Assembly: GCA_022822785.1 (NCBI GenBank)
Contig: JAJEAL010000053.1
Coordinates: forward strand, 62,001-126,000
Direction: 5' to 3'
Source: Candidatus Poribacteria bacterium
GTDB lineage: Bacteria; Poribacteria; WGA-4E; PCPOR2b
DNA length: 64,000 nucleotides
Below, piece after piece: positions 18,201-26,044 of this stretch. Under the pieces are notes generated by a model. It did not search any database. It saw nothing but the letters and a program-made list of their open reading frames with translations, and was not told the origin of the DNA. The position numbers and the translations under genes are program-made. Positions within the stretch are counted from its first letter, which is position 1, and each line of letters opens with the position of its first letter.

Positions 18201-18261
18201 GGCTTGGATAGACATATCCAAGCCATACCCGCAGAGGTGCAGTGGATTTGTCAATCCACTG
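18201..18261. repeat. Two adjacent perfect hairpins with complementary tetraloops
   Basis: GGCTTGGATA/TATCCAAGCC (18201-18224) has loop GACA; CAGTGGATT/AATCCACTG (18240-18261) has loop TGTC, the reverse complement of GACA. The second hairpin read on the other strand shares a GGAT-N-GACA-N-ATCC core with the first, so they look like two members of one repeat family in opposite orientation. Confidence 0.7.
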
Positions 18262-18311
18262 TGAGCGGTGATCGACTCAATTCAATTCTCAAACAAAGGA
18301 GCACATCAACA

Positions 18312-19139
18312 ATGGCTTACACACTCGAAGACGAATTTGGAGACATCATCGGCAAAGCAAGGCGTGGAAACGGTCTGAGCGTGAGTGACGTTGCCGCCCA
18401 ATCAGGACTTACAGAGGCACAACTATCCCAGATGGAAGACTACACGCTGAAACCGACAGAGGAGCAGGTCCACAGCATCGCAGAATGCCTCAACCTCAAC
18501 GGTGACAGGTTGGCAGACATTGCGATGGAACGCTGGGCACCGGAACCGATCCCATCGGGATACGATGACGCGTTGGAGGTTGTTACTATCACAGCGGATG
18601 TGGGTGGATGGCCCGTTCATGCGTACCTGTTGGTGTGCAAAGCGACCAATAAAGCTGCGATTATCGACACAGCGGCGCACCCGGACGATGTGCTGCAAAA
18701 GGTGTCAGAGACCGGCGTCGAGCCGACCCTGATTCTGCTGACGCACGCACACGGCGATCATGCGAACGGTTTGATGGAGATTGAACGGGCGACGGGCTGC
18801 CCGACATACATCCACGCACAGGAGCCACAGCCGCGTAGCACCCGACAACTTCGGCTCCTCAACCATGGGGATGAAGTGGCGGTCGGCAACCTCTCCGTGA
18901 AAACGCTCGACACACCGGGCCACACGCCCGGCGGTTGCAGCTTCCACACCCGTTCCACAGTGATTGTCGGTGACGCGCTATTTGCGGGGTCGGTCGGCGG
19001 TGCGAACATTTCCTATACCGATCTGCTGTCTGGGGTCAGGAATTACCTGCTTTCGCTGCCCGACGATACAAAACTCTTCCCCGGACACGGTCCCGCCACA
19101 ACCGTCGGCGAAGAGAAAGCGCATAATCCTTTCTTCTAG
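18312..19139 (+). CDS. HTH (Xre-type) - metallo-beta-lactamase fold fusion protein
   Basis: 275 residues. Residues 1-62 form a Cro/C1-type helix-turn-helix (IIGKARRGNGLSVSDVAAQS then LSQMEDYTLKPTEEQVHSIA). The remainder is a metallo-beta-lactamase hydrolase with THAHGDH (His145, His147, Asp149, His150), a PGHTPGG His near 204, GDALFAG Asp near 221 and GHGPAT near 259, a full binuclear metal site. Members of this fold hydrolyse thioesters such as glyoxalase II substrates, among others. Fusion to a DNA-binding domain suggests a ligand-sensing repressor or an enzyme tethered to its operator. AAAGGAG lies 9 nt before the ATG at 18312. Confidence 0.85.
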   Translation: MAYTLEDEFGDIIGKARRGNGLSVSDVAAQSGLTEAQLSQMEDYTLKPTEEQVHSIAECLNLNGDRLADIAMERWAPEPIPSGYDDALEVVTITADVGGWPVHAYLLVCKATNKAAIIDTAAHPDDVLQKVSETGVEPTLILLTHAHGDHANGLMEIERATGCPTYIHAQEPQPRSTRQLRLLNHGDEVAVGNLSVKTLDTPGHTPGGCSFHTRSTVIVGDALFAGSVGGANISYTDLLSGVRNYLLSLPDDTKLFPGHGPATTVGEEKAHNPFF

Positions 19140-19230
19140 GGTTGACAAACACACTTAATGAATGTTATCGCCGCTCGTGCCTTGCCCCCGGCATATCAGT
19201 GGTTACTCTAGGGGGCAATGGGAGAAAAGC

Positions 19231-19758
19231 ATGAATCATAAACAGAAGTTGGGCTATACAGTTTTGGGCGCGGTTATCATGCTGATTGGGATTGGTGTGG
19301 GATCTATCGTTTCACCCCCTTTGATTGCACAAAGGAATGGTGTGTTTGATGAAATTCAGTGTACCACGCTAACGATGGTGGACAAAGCGGGTAATCCTGC
19401 GATTGATTTATTCGCCCGCGATGAGGTGAATGGCATAATCGCATTCGATAAGTCAGGCAAACCTGCGATTAGCTTACTTTCCGCTGAAGAAGGCGTGAAT
19501 GGGATAGCCATCTATAGCCCAGCTGGGGAAGAGGCAGTTATTTTAGTTGCCACTGAACAGCAGAGTGAGATAGACATTTACAATCCGGCAGGGGTAAAAG
19601 CAATAAAATTGTTCAGTGACAGCGAGATATTAGCTAATGGTGTAACTGTCTACAATCAGACAGGAGTAAATGCGGTTAACTTAGCCTCCCATAAAGAATT
19701 GGGCAATAGAGTAATTCTCTGTGATAAAACGGGTAATGCTAAGTGGACAAGACCTTAA
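19231..19758 (+). CDS. Secreted or membrane-anchored repeat protein of unknown function
   Basis: 175 residues with an N-terminal signal or anchor helix (TVLGAVIMLIGIGVGSIVSPP) followed by LIAQRNGVFDEIQCTTL. Then come about five degenerate repeats of roughly 23 residues with the pattern NGIxxYxPAGxxAxxLxSxxE, predicted to make a beta-helix or solenoid. No enzyme motif. The layout resembles a small family expanded in Poribacteria-like genomes, where copies differ in repeat number; this is recall, not a search result. GGGAGAA is 6 nt before the ATG at 19231; an upstream in-frame start lacks a signal peptide. The gene is followed by a repeat-rich 317-bp gap. Confidence 0.7.
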   Translation: MNHKQKLGYTVLGAVIMLIGIGVGSIVSPPLIAQRNGVFDEIQCTTLTMVDKAGNPAIDLFARDEVNGIIAFDKSGKPAISLLSAEEGVNGIAIYSPAGEEAVILVATEQQSEIDIYNPAGVKAIKLFSDSEILANGVTVYNQTGVNAVNLASHKELGNRVILCDKTGNAKWTRP

Positions 19759-19886
19759 CAGGAAGGTTTCACATGAATAACTTAGTGACTCAAAGCCAAG
19801 AAAATGGGCTAGGTTCTGTTGACATTTCATCGTAACCAGATAATAGAAAGACATAAATCGGTTCACTAACGTAGAACCCCCAGAAA

Positions 19887-19920
19887 AGAAACTGAGTTTT
19901 GAAGAAAAAACTCGGTTTCT
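19887..19920. repeat. AGAAACCGAG-family inverted repeat, copy 2
   Basis: AGAAACTGAGTTTT (19887-19900) pairs with AAAACTCGGTTTCT (19907-19920), a 14-bp stem with one G-T pair. It matches the copy at 18134-18167 with a slightly longer loop. Confidence 0.6.
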
Positions 19921-19964
19921 GGCAGCTTTTCCAGTGACTTGAGCGTTTCTCGCGGCAGCAAAAG

Positions 19965-19987
19965 CAAAATGTCAACACGCCCTAGCT
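19965..19987. repeat. Dispersed 23-nt repeat, copy 2
   Basis: Matches the copy at 7141-7163 at 21 of 23 positions (shared core CAACACGCCCTAG). Confidence 0.5.
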
Positions 19988-20075
19988 ATAAGCACCGAGA
20001 CAGTTTCGTTAATCTAGTCCCCTGTTGCACCGCTTGACGATGTCTAGTTATTGGATGATGGAGGAGCGTAAACTT

Positions 20076-20318
20076 GTGCAATCCAAACCCCTTCAAAAAT
20101 GGACAGATCGAATTGTTACTGACGAAACTATTTTGATCGGAAAGCCTGTTATTAAAGGTACCCGTTTAGCCGTCGAGTTCATCATTGATCTACTAGCACA
20201 CGGGTGGAGTGAGGCAGAGATTCTTGAAAATTATCCTGGTATCGTGATCGAGGACATTCGCGCATGTCTCGCTTATGCCAGTACATGGAAAAAACAAGGA
20301 TATGAGAACAGTAAATAA
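20076..20318 (+). CDS. DUF433 protein (antitoxin-like)
   Basis: 80 residues from a GTG at 20076, chosen because GGAGGAG lies 9-10 nt upstream; in-frame ATGs just before it overlap that ribosome site. The sequence QKWTDRIVTDETILIGKPVI, then KGTRLAVEFIIDLLAHGWSE and EILENYPGI, is a classic DUF433 domain, a winged-helix-like family that usually precedes a DUF5615 PIN-like toxin. Here the next gene is instead a nuclease-like protein whose start overlaps the DUF433 end by 17 bp. The pair is therefore probably translationally coupled and may form an unusual toxin-antitoxin or defence module. Confidence 0.75.
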   Translation: MQSKPLQKWTDRIVTDETILIGKPVIKGTRLAVEFIIDLLAHGWSEAEILENYPGIVIEDIRACLAYASTWKKQGYENSK

Positions 20319-21117
20319 CCTAGTTGATGAATATAAACATTTTCTGGATGCTAATCAACATGAACACGCTAACTCTTTCCATCAAAGGTGTAATAACCAG
20401 CCTGAATCCGCCCGAGCTGAAGCAGTAGTATTCTCTTTTTTTCAGCAGAATGGCTATGATATTCAGGTAGAGGAAACTCCGAGTAGAGGTGGGGTAGACT
20501 TTCGGGTACAAAAAGAAAACATGGATTTTGTAGTTGAAGTCACCTCTATTCTTCGAGAAACTTTTGCTAAACGCTATGGAGCACCAGAGAGACCGGTATC
20601 AGGTCAAGGTTACAGTGTGAATTTGTATAGAGTAGCTCGCCAAATACGACATGAAGCATTTGACAAAGCAAAACAAATGTCAGGATATGACTGTCCTACG
20701 ATTCTGGTGATTGCCTGTGAACACCCGGAGTATGCCGAGATTCTCGATGATAAAGGGGTATTTGGACCAAAAATGTTACTCACAAGCCCACCAAAGATAG
20801 CGGTTCCAAGCGGCAATAGCATAACACACTTGGAAGACTCCTTATTTTTTAAATTTCAAAATGACAGAATAGTTTTTTGTAGGCAAAGTATTTCAGCGGT
20901 GCTGCTATTTTATATAAATAAAAGAATCGGATCTGAAATTGTGGGGCTTTTACACCCAAAGCCTGCTTATAATTTTTCGACCGAACTTCTACCATCAGTA
21001 CCTTTTGTGGAAGCATTAGTGCCCGAAATAGAAAATTATTCAGTAGGGGACTTTTATAACATAGAAGCTAGATGGATACCTGACAATTTACCTGATGGAT
21101 TGTTTTGGTATAACTGA
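20302..21117 (+). CDS. Hypothetical protein, possible PD-(D/E)XK-type nuclease
   Basis: 271 residues from the ATG at 20302 with AAGGA just upstream; the start overlaps the DUF433 gene. Residues about 45-85 read ESARAEAVVFSFFQQNGY, then GGVDFRVQ and MDFVVEVTSI. The Asp followed after about ten residues by a hydrophobic-Glu-Val motif resembles the core of restriction-endonuclease-like folds, but the usual Lys after Glu is replaced (EVT), so catalysis is uncertain. The rest has no recognisable domain. The sequence is AT-rich relative to neighbours, which hints at acquisition by transfer. Coupling to DUF433 suggests it is the effector of a two-gene module. Confidence 0.55.
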   Translation: MRTVNNLVDEYKHFLDANQHEHANSFHQRCNNQPESARAEAVVFSFFQQNGYDIQVEETPSRGGVDFRVQKENMDFVVEVTSILRETFAKRYGAPERPVSGQGYSVNLYRVARQIRHEAFDKAKQMSGYDCPTILVIACEHPEYAEILDDKGVFGPKMLLTSPPKIAVPSGNSITHLEDSLFFKFQNDRIVFCRQSISAVLLFYINKRIGSEIVGLLHPKPAYNFSTELLPSVPFVEALVPEIENYSVGDFYNIEARWIPDNLPDGLFWYN

Positions 21118-21203
21118 CAGGGCCAGTTTAATCTAAGTGGATTTAACCGCTCAAAATGAGACTCTCGTGAGCGAAAAAAAATCATGGGAGAAGAGAGGAT
21201 TCG

Positions 21204-23504
21204 ATGAAACATCAAAACAAATTGTTGTGGCAGCTGTCTCTATTTACACTTGTAAGTGCACTGTTATTCTACACCTTGGGCAATACGCCTGCCCAGACTG
21301 TGCCACAGATTGCCGAGAAAGCGTTAGCCGCTACCGTATCTTTGGAGATGCAGGACAGCAACGGTGTGATACTCGGACAAGGCAGCGGCTTTTTCGTTCG
21401 TCCCAACCTGATTGCAACGAACTACCACGTCATCGAAGGTGCAGCAAGGGGTACTGCGAAGTTGGTCGGTAAAAACACCACATACGTTCTTGAAGGTATC
21501 ACAGCAACGGATAAAACAAACGACCTCACACTCTTAAAGATCAGGACACCCATTATTCTTGTCAAGTTAGCTGGCATCCAACCCCTGCCACTTGGTAATA
21601 GCGACACGGTTCGGATTGGCGAAACAGTTTATGTGGTAGGCAACCCACGTGGGTTAGAGGGCACGTTCTCGGACGGGATTATCAGCGGTCGCCGCGATAG
21701 AAGCGCAAAAGAACGCCTCCAGATGACTGCTCCTATCTCCCCGGGAAGCAGTGGGGGACCAGTGTTGAACGGCAAGGGTGAAGTAATAGGGGTATCAGTT
21801 TCTATCTATCGGGGGCTAGACTCACAGAATCTTAATTTTGCGATTCCCTCAAATACACTCAAGGCACTACTTGTGCAATCAGGAAGTGCCAAACCTCTGT
21901 CTGAAGAAAAGTCTATATCTGCTGAAACCTACTTGTTTAGGGGCTATGAAAAGTTCATGTCAGGAGATTGTAAGGGGGCTATTGCGGACTACACACATGC
22001 TGTTCGTCTCAAACCCAATTATGCTGATGCCTACGCTTTTCGAGGGCTTGCCAAGTCAGTCTTAGGACAAAACAGATCTGCTATTGCTGATTTCGATACC
22101 GCTATTCACCTTGAACCCGATGATGCCTACACCTACCACAGTCGAGGACATGTCAAGTTAGACTTAGGGCAAAATATGTTTGCTATTACAGACTTTAATG
22201 CAGCTATCCGCCTTCAACCCAATAATGCTGACTTCTACCATAGTCGTGGAAAGGCGAAAGCTCGCTTAGGGCAAAATAGATCTGCTATTGCTGATTATAA
22301 TGCTGCCATCCGCCTTCAACCCAATAATGCCCTTACCTACGAATATCGGGGAATCGCAAAGTCAGACTTAGGGCAACATGAGGCTGCTATTACCGACTAT
22401 GACGTGGTTATCCATCTCAAACCCGATTATGCTAGTGCTTACTCCTTGCGGGGAGATGCGAAGTCAGACTCAGGGCAATATGAAGCCGCTATCACCGACT
22501 ATGACACCGCCCTTCGCCTCAAACCTGATGATGCTAGTACCTATATCAGTCGAGGAAGTGCAAAGGCTCACTTAGGAGAATATTTCTCTGCTATTACAGA
22601 TTATGACACAGCTATCCAACTCAAACCCGATAATGCTGACAGTTACTCCTTTCGGGGAAGGTCAAAGCTTTTGTTAGGGCAACACGAAGCCACCATTGCC
22701 GATTTTGACACGGCTATTCGCCTTCAACCCAATTATGCTCTTGCCTACACTAGCCGGGGACTTACGAAGTCAGACTTAGGGCAACACGAAGCCGCCATTG
22801 CCGATTTTGACACGGCTATCGGTCTCAAACCCGATAATACCTATGCTTACTTCGGCCGAGGAAGTGCAAAAGCAAGCTTAAGGCAATATGGAGCCGCTGT
22901 TGCTGATTATGACACAGCTATCCGTCTCAAGTCTGATTATATCGCTGCCTACATCAGTCGCGGAAATGCAAAAGCAAACTTAGGAGAATATTTCTCTGCT
23001 ATTACAGATTTTGACACGGCTATCCGTCTCAAGCCCGATTATGCCCATGCTTACTTCAAGCGGGGAAATGCGAAGTCAGACTTAGGGCAACATGAAGCCG
23101 CTGTTGTTGATTATGACACGGCTATCCATCTCCAACCCGATTATACCATCGCCTTTTACAATCGGGGAAATGTGAAGTCAGACTTAGAGCAATATGAAGC
23201 CGCCGTTGCTGACTATGACATAGCTATCCAACTAAGACCCGATTACGTCGAAGCTTACCTGAATCGAGGAATTGCAAAATCTCGATTAAATCAGTACACT
23301 GCCGCCATCACTGACTTTGACTCTGCCCTCCGCCTCAATCCCAACTTTGCTAATGCTCACTACGCGCGAGGACTTATGAAAAAGATTCTAGGGAAACCTT
23401 CGGAGGCAAAGGAAGATCTGAGAATCGCCCTGAAACTTGCGGAACAGAATGGCGATGAAAGTCTCAAAGCCAAGATTAGGGAGTTTCTTCAAAAATGGAA
23501 TTGA
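21204..23504 (+). CDS. Secreted trypsin-like serine protease with 15 TPR units
   Basis: 766 residues. A signal segment (LWQLSLFTLVSALLFYTLG) leads to a DegP/HtrA-like protease domain with the triad His75 (TNYHVIEG), Asp107 (TNDLTLLKI) and Ser183 (SPGSSGGPV). From about 243, fifteen 34-residue TPRs of the AIADYDTAIRLKPDYA type run to the end. The TPR DNA (about 21930-23480) is highly repetitive, with blocks such as GACTTAGGGCAACA recurring, so the array grew recently by duplication and length may vary between strains. The protein likely acts in the periplasm or outside, the TPRs holding substrates or partners. ATG at 21204 follows AGAGAGGA; the protein lacks a visible PDZ domain. Confidence 0.85.
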   Translation: MKHQNKLLWQLSLFTLVSALLFYTLGNTPAQTVPQIAEKALAATVSLEMQDSNGVILGQGSGFFVRPNLIATNYHVIEGAARGTAKLVGKNTTYVLEGITATDKTNDLTLLKIRTPIILVKLAGIQPLPLGNSDTVRIGETVYVVGNPRGLEGTFSDGIISGRRDRSAKERLQMTAPISPGSSGGPVLNGKGEVIGVSVSIYRGLDSQNLNFAIPSNTLKALLVQSGSAKPLSEEKSISAETYLFRGYEKFMSGDCKGAIADYTHAVRLKPNYADAYAFRGLAKSVLGQNRSAIADFDTAIHLEPDDAYTYHSRGHVKLDLGQNMFAITDFNAAIRLQPNNADFYHSRGKAKARLGQNRSAIADYNAAIRLQPNNALTYEYRGIAKSDLGQHEAAITDYDVVIHLKPDYASAYSLRGDAKSDSGQYEAAITDYDTALRLKPDDASTYISRGSAKAHLGEYFSAITDYDTAIQLKPDNADSYSFRGRSKLLLGQHEATIADFDTAIRLQPNYALAYTSRGLTKSDLGQHEAAIADFDTAIGLKPDNTYAYFGRGSAKASLRQYGAAVADYDTAIRLKSDYIAAYISRGNAKANLGEYFSAITDFDTAIRLKPDYAHAYFKRGNAKSDLGQHEAAVVDYDTAIHLQPDYTIAFYNRGNVKSDLEQYEAAVADYDIAIQLRPDYVEAYLNRGIAKSRLNQYTAAITDFDSALRLNPNFANAHYARGLMKKILGKPSEAKEDLRIALKLAEQNGDESLKAKIREFLQKWN
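21930..23480. repeat. Coding tandem repeat of about 102 bp (TPR array)
   Basis: About fifteen 102-bp units encode the TPR array of the protease above. Several neighbouring units are nearly identical at the DNA level, which points to recent unequal recombination or slippage. Confidence 0.7.
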
Positions 23505-23710
23505 GGCCTATCGTGAGAGAAGCTTCTTCAATCAAATCCGAAGTTGAACCATTGTGGTTGGTCAAGATGAGTTTCTCCCGATCAGAGAAGTGGGCGATTG
23601 GTTTCGGATCTAGACATCCACAATCGCCTCAAGCAAGAAACAATTACAAAGCCGGGAGTACGCGCGATTTTTGTAAAAGTGTCAAATATTGTCAAATATT
23701 GTAAAGTTGT

Positions 23711-23770
23711 AGGGAACAACGATCCTCCGGGCCACGACTGAGAGTCCGAGAGTTGTTCCCTATTTTTATT
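23711..23770 (+). terminator. Predicted intrinsic terminator
   Basis: AGGGAACAAC (23711-23720) pairs with GTTGTTCCCT (23752-23761), directly followed by ATTTTTATT. It lies 207 bp after the trypsin-TPR gene and just before the EamA promoter, so it would separate the two transcripts. The preceding 206 bp contain no convincing gene. Confidence 0.55.
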
Positions 23771-23775
23771 CCTAC

Positions 23776-23804
23776 TTTACCAAACTGGCAATTTCGGTTA
23801 TAAT
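23776..23804 (+). promoter_or_regulatory. Sigma-70 promoter giving a leaderless mRNA
   Basis: TTTACC (23776-23781), 17-nt spacer, TATAAT (23799-23804), then only seven bases before the ATG at 23812. No ribosome site can fit, so transcription should start at or beside the A of the start codon. Confidence 0.6.
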
Positions 23805-23811
23805 AAATTCG

Positions 23812-24861
23812 ATGACACAAAAACCCGAAATAGACCCCATCGAATCCCGAAAAGGCAAAATCTATCTGTGGTTCGCGATCTTGATATTCGGTGCCGCCTC
23901 CGCGGTGGTCGCCAAGCTGGTAATGATCGGGGAAAACGCGCTGCTAGACGGACGGAACCCGATAGCGTTCTGCAACCTGCTTTTCGCCGGGAACGTCGTC
24001 GCTGGACTCACGTTGTTGGCTATCTTCCACAGGGACTGGAAGCCGTCTAGACTCAAAGAGCTCACCCCCAAACAGTGGCTTATACAGCTTGTCTTGGCGG
24101 CGACCTCCGGCGCGTTGGCACCGTCGCTGATGTTCCGCGCCATTGAGCAGACTTCAGTCACAAACATTGTCCTGATCGAAACAGTTGAGATCCCACTGGG
24201 ACTGTTCCTTGCGTGGCTGCTCTACCGTGAGAAATCGAGTTGGAGCGCGGTCATTGGTGCGTTGCTGGCGTTAGTTGGTGTTGCGACCACCATTTGGTTA
24301 GAGATGGGTCAACCCAGCGAAATGATGCAGCAAGGCCAGATGCAGGGCGGTATCGGGCTCGGTGAAATCTACGCGACGTGTGGCACGTTTTTGCTGGTAC
24401 TCGGTGCGGAACTTGGTCGCAAGCAGCTGCAATCAATTCCTTTGGGTGTCTTCAGCGTCTTCCGCAATGTCGTAGGCTCGATTATCTTTTTCGTGGTCGT
24501 GCTCATCATGCTCGGACCGGAACACTTCATAGATCTTTTCCGGCCTGTACTCTGGGGGTGGATGGCGCTGTATGGGAGCGTCATTGTCGTCGGGGGGCAG
24601 CTCTGCTGGTTTTCAGGGATTAAGCGGGTAACACCGGCTGACATTTCGCTAGCCTCCGCATTTTCACCGATTGCCGGTGTCATCTTCGCATTCCTGATAC
24701 TCGGCGAAATCCCGATGACCGCGCAGATTATCGGCGGTGCCGTGATACTCTGCGGCATCGGGGTCGGACTTGCCGGCGACCTAAAATTCCCACATAGGGA
24801 AGCAAAGCGGACGCGATCCGTCAAATCAGAAGACAAGCCCAAGGCATTTACAGGCGTTTAG
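23812..24861 (+). CDS. EamA/DMT-superfamily transporter
   Basis: 349 residues with ten predicted membrane helices forming two EamA halves (about 15-155 and 190-325), typical of the drug/metabolite transporter superfamily. Substrates of this family range from amino acids to sugars; none is apparent here. The C-terminal tail is short and basic. No Shine-Dalgarno sequence precedes the ATG; a perfect -10 TATAAT ends seven bases before it, implying a leaderless transcript. The Gfo/Idh/MocA gene follows after 31 bp and is probably in the same operon with the M24 peptidase. Confidence 0.88.
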   Translation: MTQKPEIDPIESRKGKIYLWFAILIFGAASAVVAKLVMIGENALLDGRNPIAFCNLLFAGNVVAGLTLLAIFHRDWKPSRLKELTPKQWLIQLVLAATSGALAPSLMFRAIEQTSVTNIVLIETVEIPLGLFLAWLLYREKSSWSAVIGALLALVGVATTIWLEMGQPSEMMQQGQMQGGIGLGEIYATCGTFLLVLGAELGRKQLQSIPLGVFSVFRNVVGSIIFFVVVLIMLGPEHFIDLFRPVLWGWMALYGSVIVVGGQLCWFSGIKRVTPADISLASAFSPIAGVIFAFLILGEIPMTAQIIGGAVILCGIGVGLAGDLKFPHREAKRTRSVKSEDKPKAFTGV

Positions 24862-24892
24862 AACCGAGTTCACCGAGGAGGCGCAAACGACT

Positions 24893-26044
24893 ATGACCAT
24901 TTCCAAAACGCCCAAATATCGTGTCGGCGTCATCGGTTGTGGGAGGGCAGGGACAAGCCGTGCCCGTGCCTTCGACATGCATCCGTTGTGCGAGGTCGTC
25001 GCCATAGCCGACACCGATCCCGAAAATCTGGAACTAGGTTGCCAGCGCTTCAATGTGCCGGGATACAACAGTTTCGACGAGATGTTCAGGCACGAACAGA
25101 TTGATATTGCAATGCCGGTCTTGCCGGTCCGACCCAACGCTGATGCCGTTGTTGCTTCAGCGGAGGCGGGTGTCAAGGCGATTTTCTGTGAGAAGCCACT
25201 CACCGCTAGTCTCGAAGATGCTGACCGCATGGTCGAGGCATGTCGCTCACGGGGTATTTACTTCGCCGCAGGGGTTGTCATCTCCAGCCATCCAGACTAC
25301 CAAAAAGCCTACGAATTGGTTGCGGCGGGTGAGATCGGCGAAATCCAGCGGATTGACCTGTACAGCCCTAACAATCAGGGCGGGTGCCACGGGCTGAACC
25401 TCGTCCGTAAGTTCACAGGAAAAGCTCCGGTCGATTGGGTGGTCGGTTGGGTGGATGGCGATCCCTTCAGCGACTACGAACATCCGTACGATGACGCCAA
25501 GACCGGATTTGGGAATATTGGCGGCTATATCCGTTTCGCCAATGGGGTTGAGTGTTTCAGCAACTATAAGGACATCGGGTGGAAAGGGATCGAGATAGTA
25601 GGCACTCAAGGAGTGATATATAACTGGAACAACACCGGGTTGGGATTACATCTCTTGAAGAACGATAACACGGAACGGGGACCCGCCAAGCTTAGGGAAG
25701 TCGAAGGGGTGTTTGAGGCATACGACGCGACGGAACGGGGTTATGATGACGAGGGGTGGCTTGACCCAGGGGCGCCGATGATTGGGATTGTTCAGGCTGT
25801 TGTTGATTCGCTGGAAACGGATGCCCCGCTCAAAGTAACGACTGGGGATGATCTGCGCCACGCGTTAGAGATAGCCATCGGCTTGCGGGAATCTCATCGA
25901 CGGGGACACACGCCGGTGAAGTTTCCCATCGAAGATCGGAGTTTTGTCATGCAGCCACAGCAGTCGCGCTGGCACTATAAGAAAGATATTTTGGGTAAGG
26001 AGTGGTATATGGAACAGATGCGACAGCAGAGGAGGGATTCATGA
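24893..26044 (+). CDS. Gfo/Idh/MocA family oxidoreductase
   Basis: 383 residues. GVIGCGRAGTSRARAF at 12-27 is the N-terminal NAD(P)-binding glycine motif and CEKPLT near 100 is the family EKP signature with the catalytic Lys. Such proteins oxidise or epimerise sugars and inositols using NAD(P). A GAGGAGGCG ribosome site precedes the ATG. The stop codon overlaps the start of the next gene (ATGA at 26041), so translation is coupled. Together with the transporter and peptidase this looks like a three-gene uptake and processing operon. Confidence 0.92.
   Translation: MTISKTPKYRVGVIGCGRAGTSRARAFDMHPLCEVVAIADTDPENLELGCQRFNVPGYNSFDEMFRHEQIDIAMPVLPVRPNADAVVASAEAGVKAIFCEKPLTASLEDADRMVEACRSRGIYFAAGVVISSHPDYQKAYELVAAGEIGEIQRIDLYSPNNQGGCHGLNLVRKFTGKAPVDWVVGWVDGDPFSDYEHPYDDAKTGFGNIGGYIRFANGVECFSNYKDIGWKGIEIVGTQGVIYNWNNTGLGLHLLKNDNTERGPAKLREVEGVFEAYDATERGYDDEGWLDPGAPMIGIVQAVVDSLETDAPLKVTTGDDLRHALEIAIGLRESHRRGHTPVKFPIEDRSFVMQPQQSRWHYKKDILGKEWYMEQMRQQRRDS

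Larger units (their letters stand above)
19759..20075. other. Intergenic stretch with repeat copies, no gene seen
   Basis: This 317-bp gap holds a second AGAAAC(T/C)GAG hairpin (19887-19920) and the second copy of the dispersed 23-nt repeat (19965-19987). No coding frame with a ribosome site was found. The flanking genes are unrelated, so the stretch looks like a spacer populated by repeats. Confidence 0.5.

Noticed and set aside
19142-19170. TTGACA followed 17 nt later by TTATCG ahead of the repeat-protein gene
   Set aside because: The -10 match is too poor to call a promoter.
23495-23704. 69-codon frame after the trypsin-TPR gene
   Set aside because: No ribosome site or motif; it could be a decayed gene fragment but nothing supports that.
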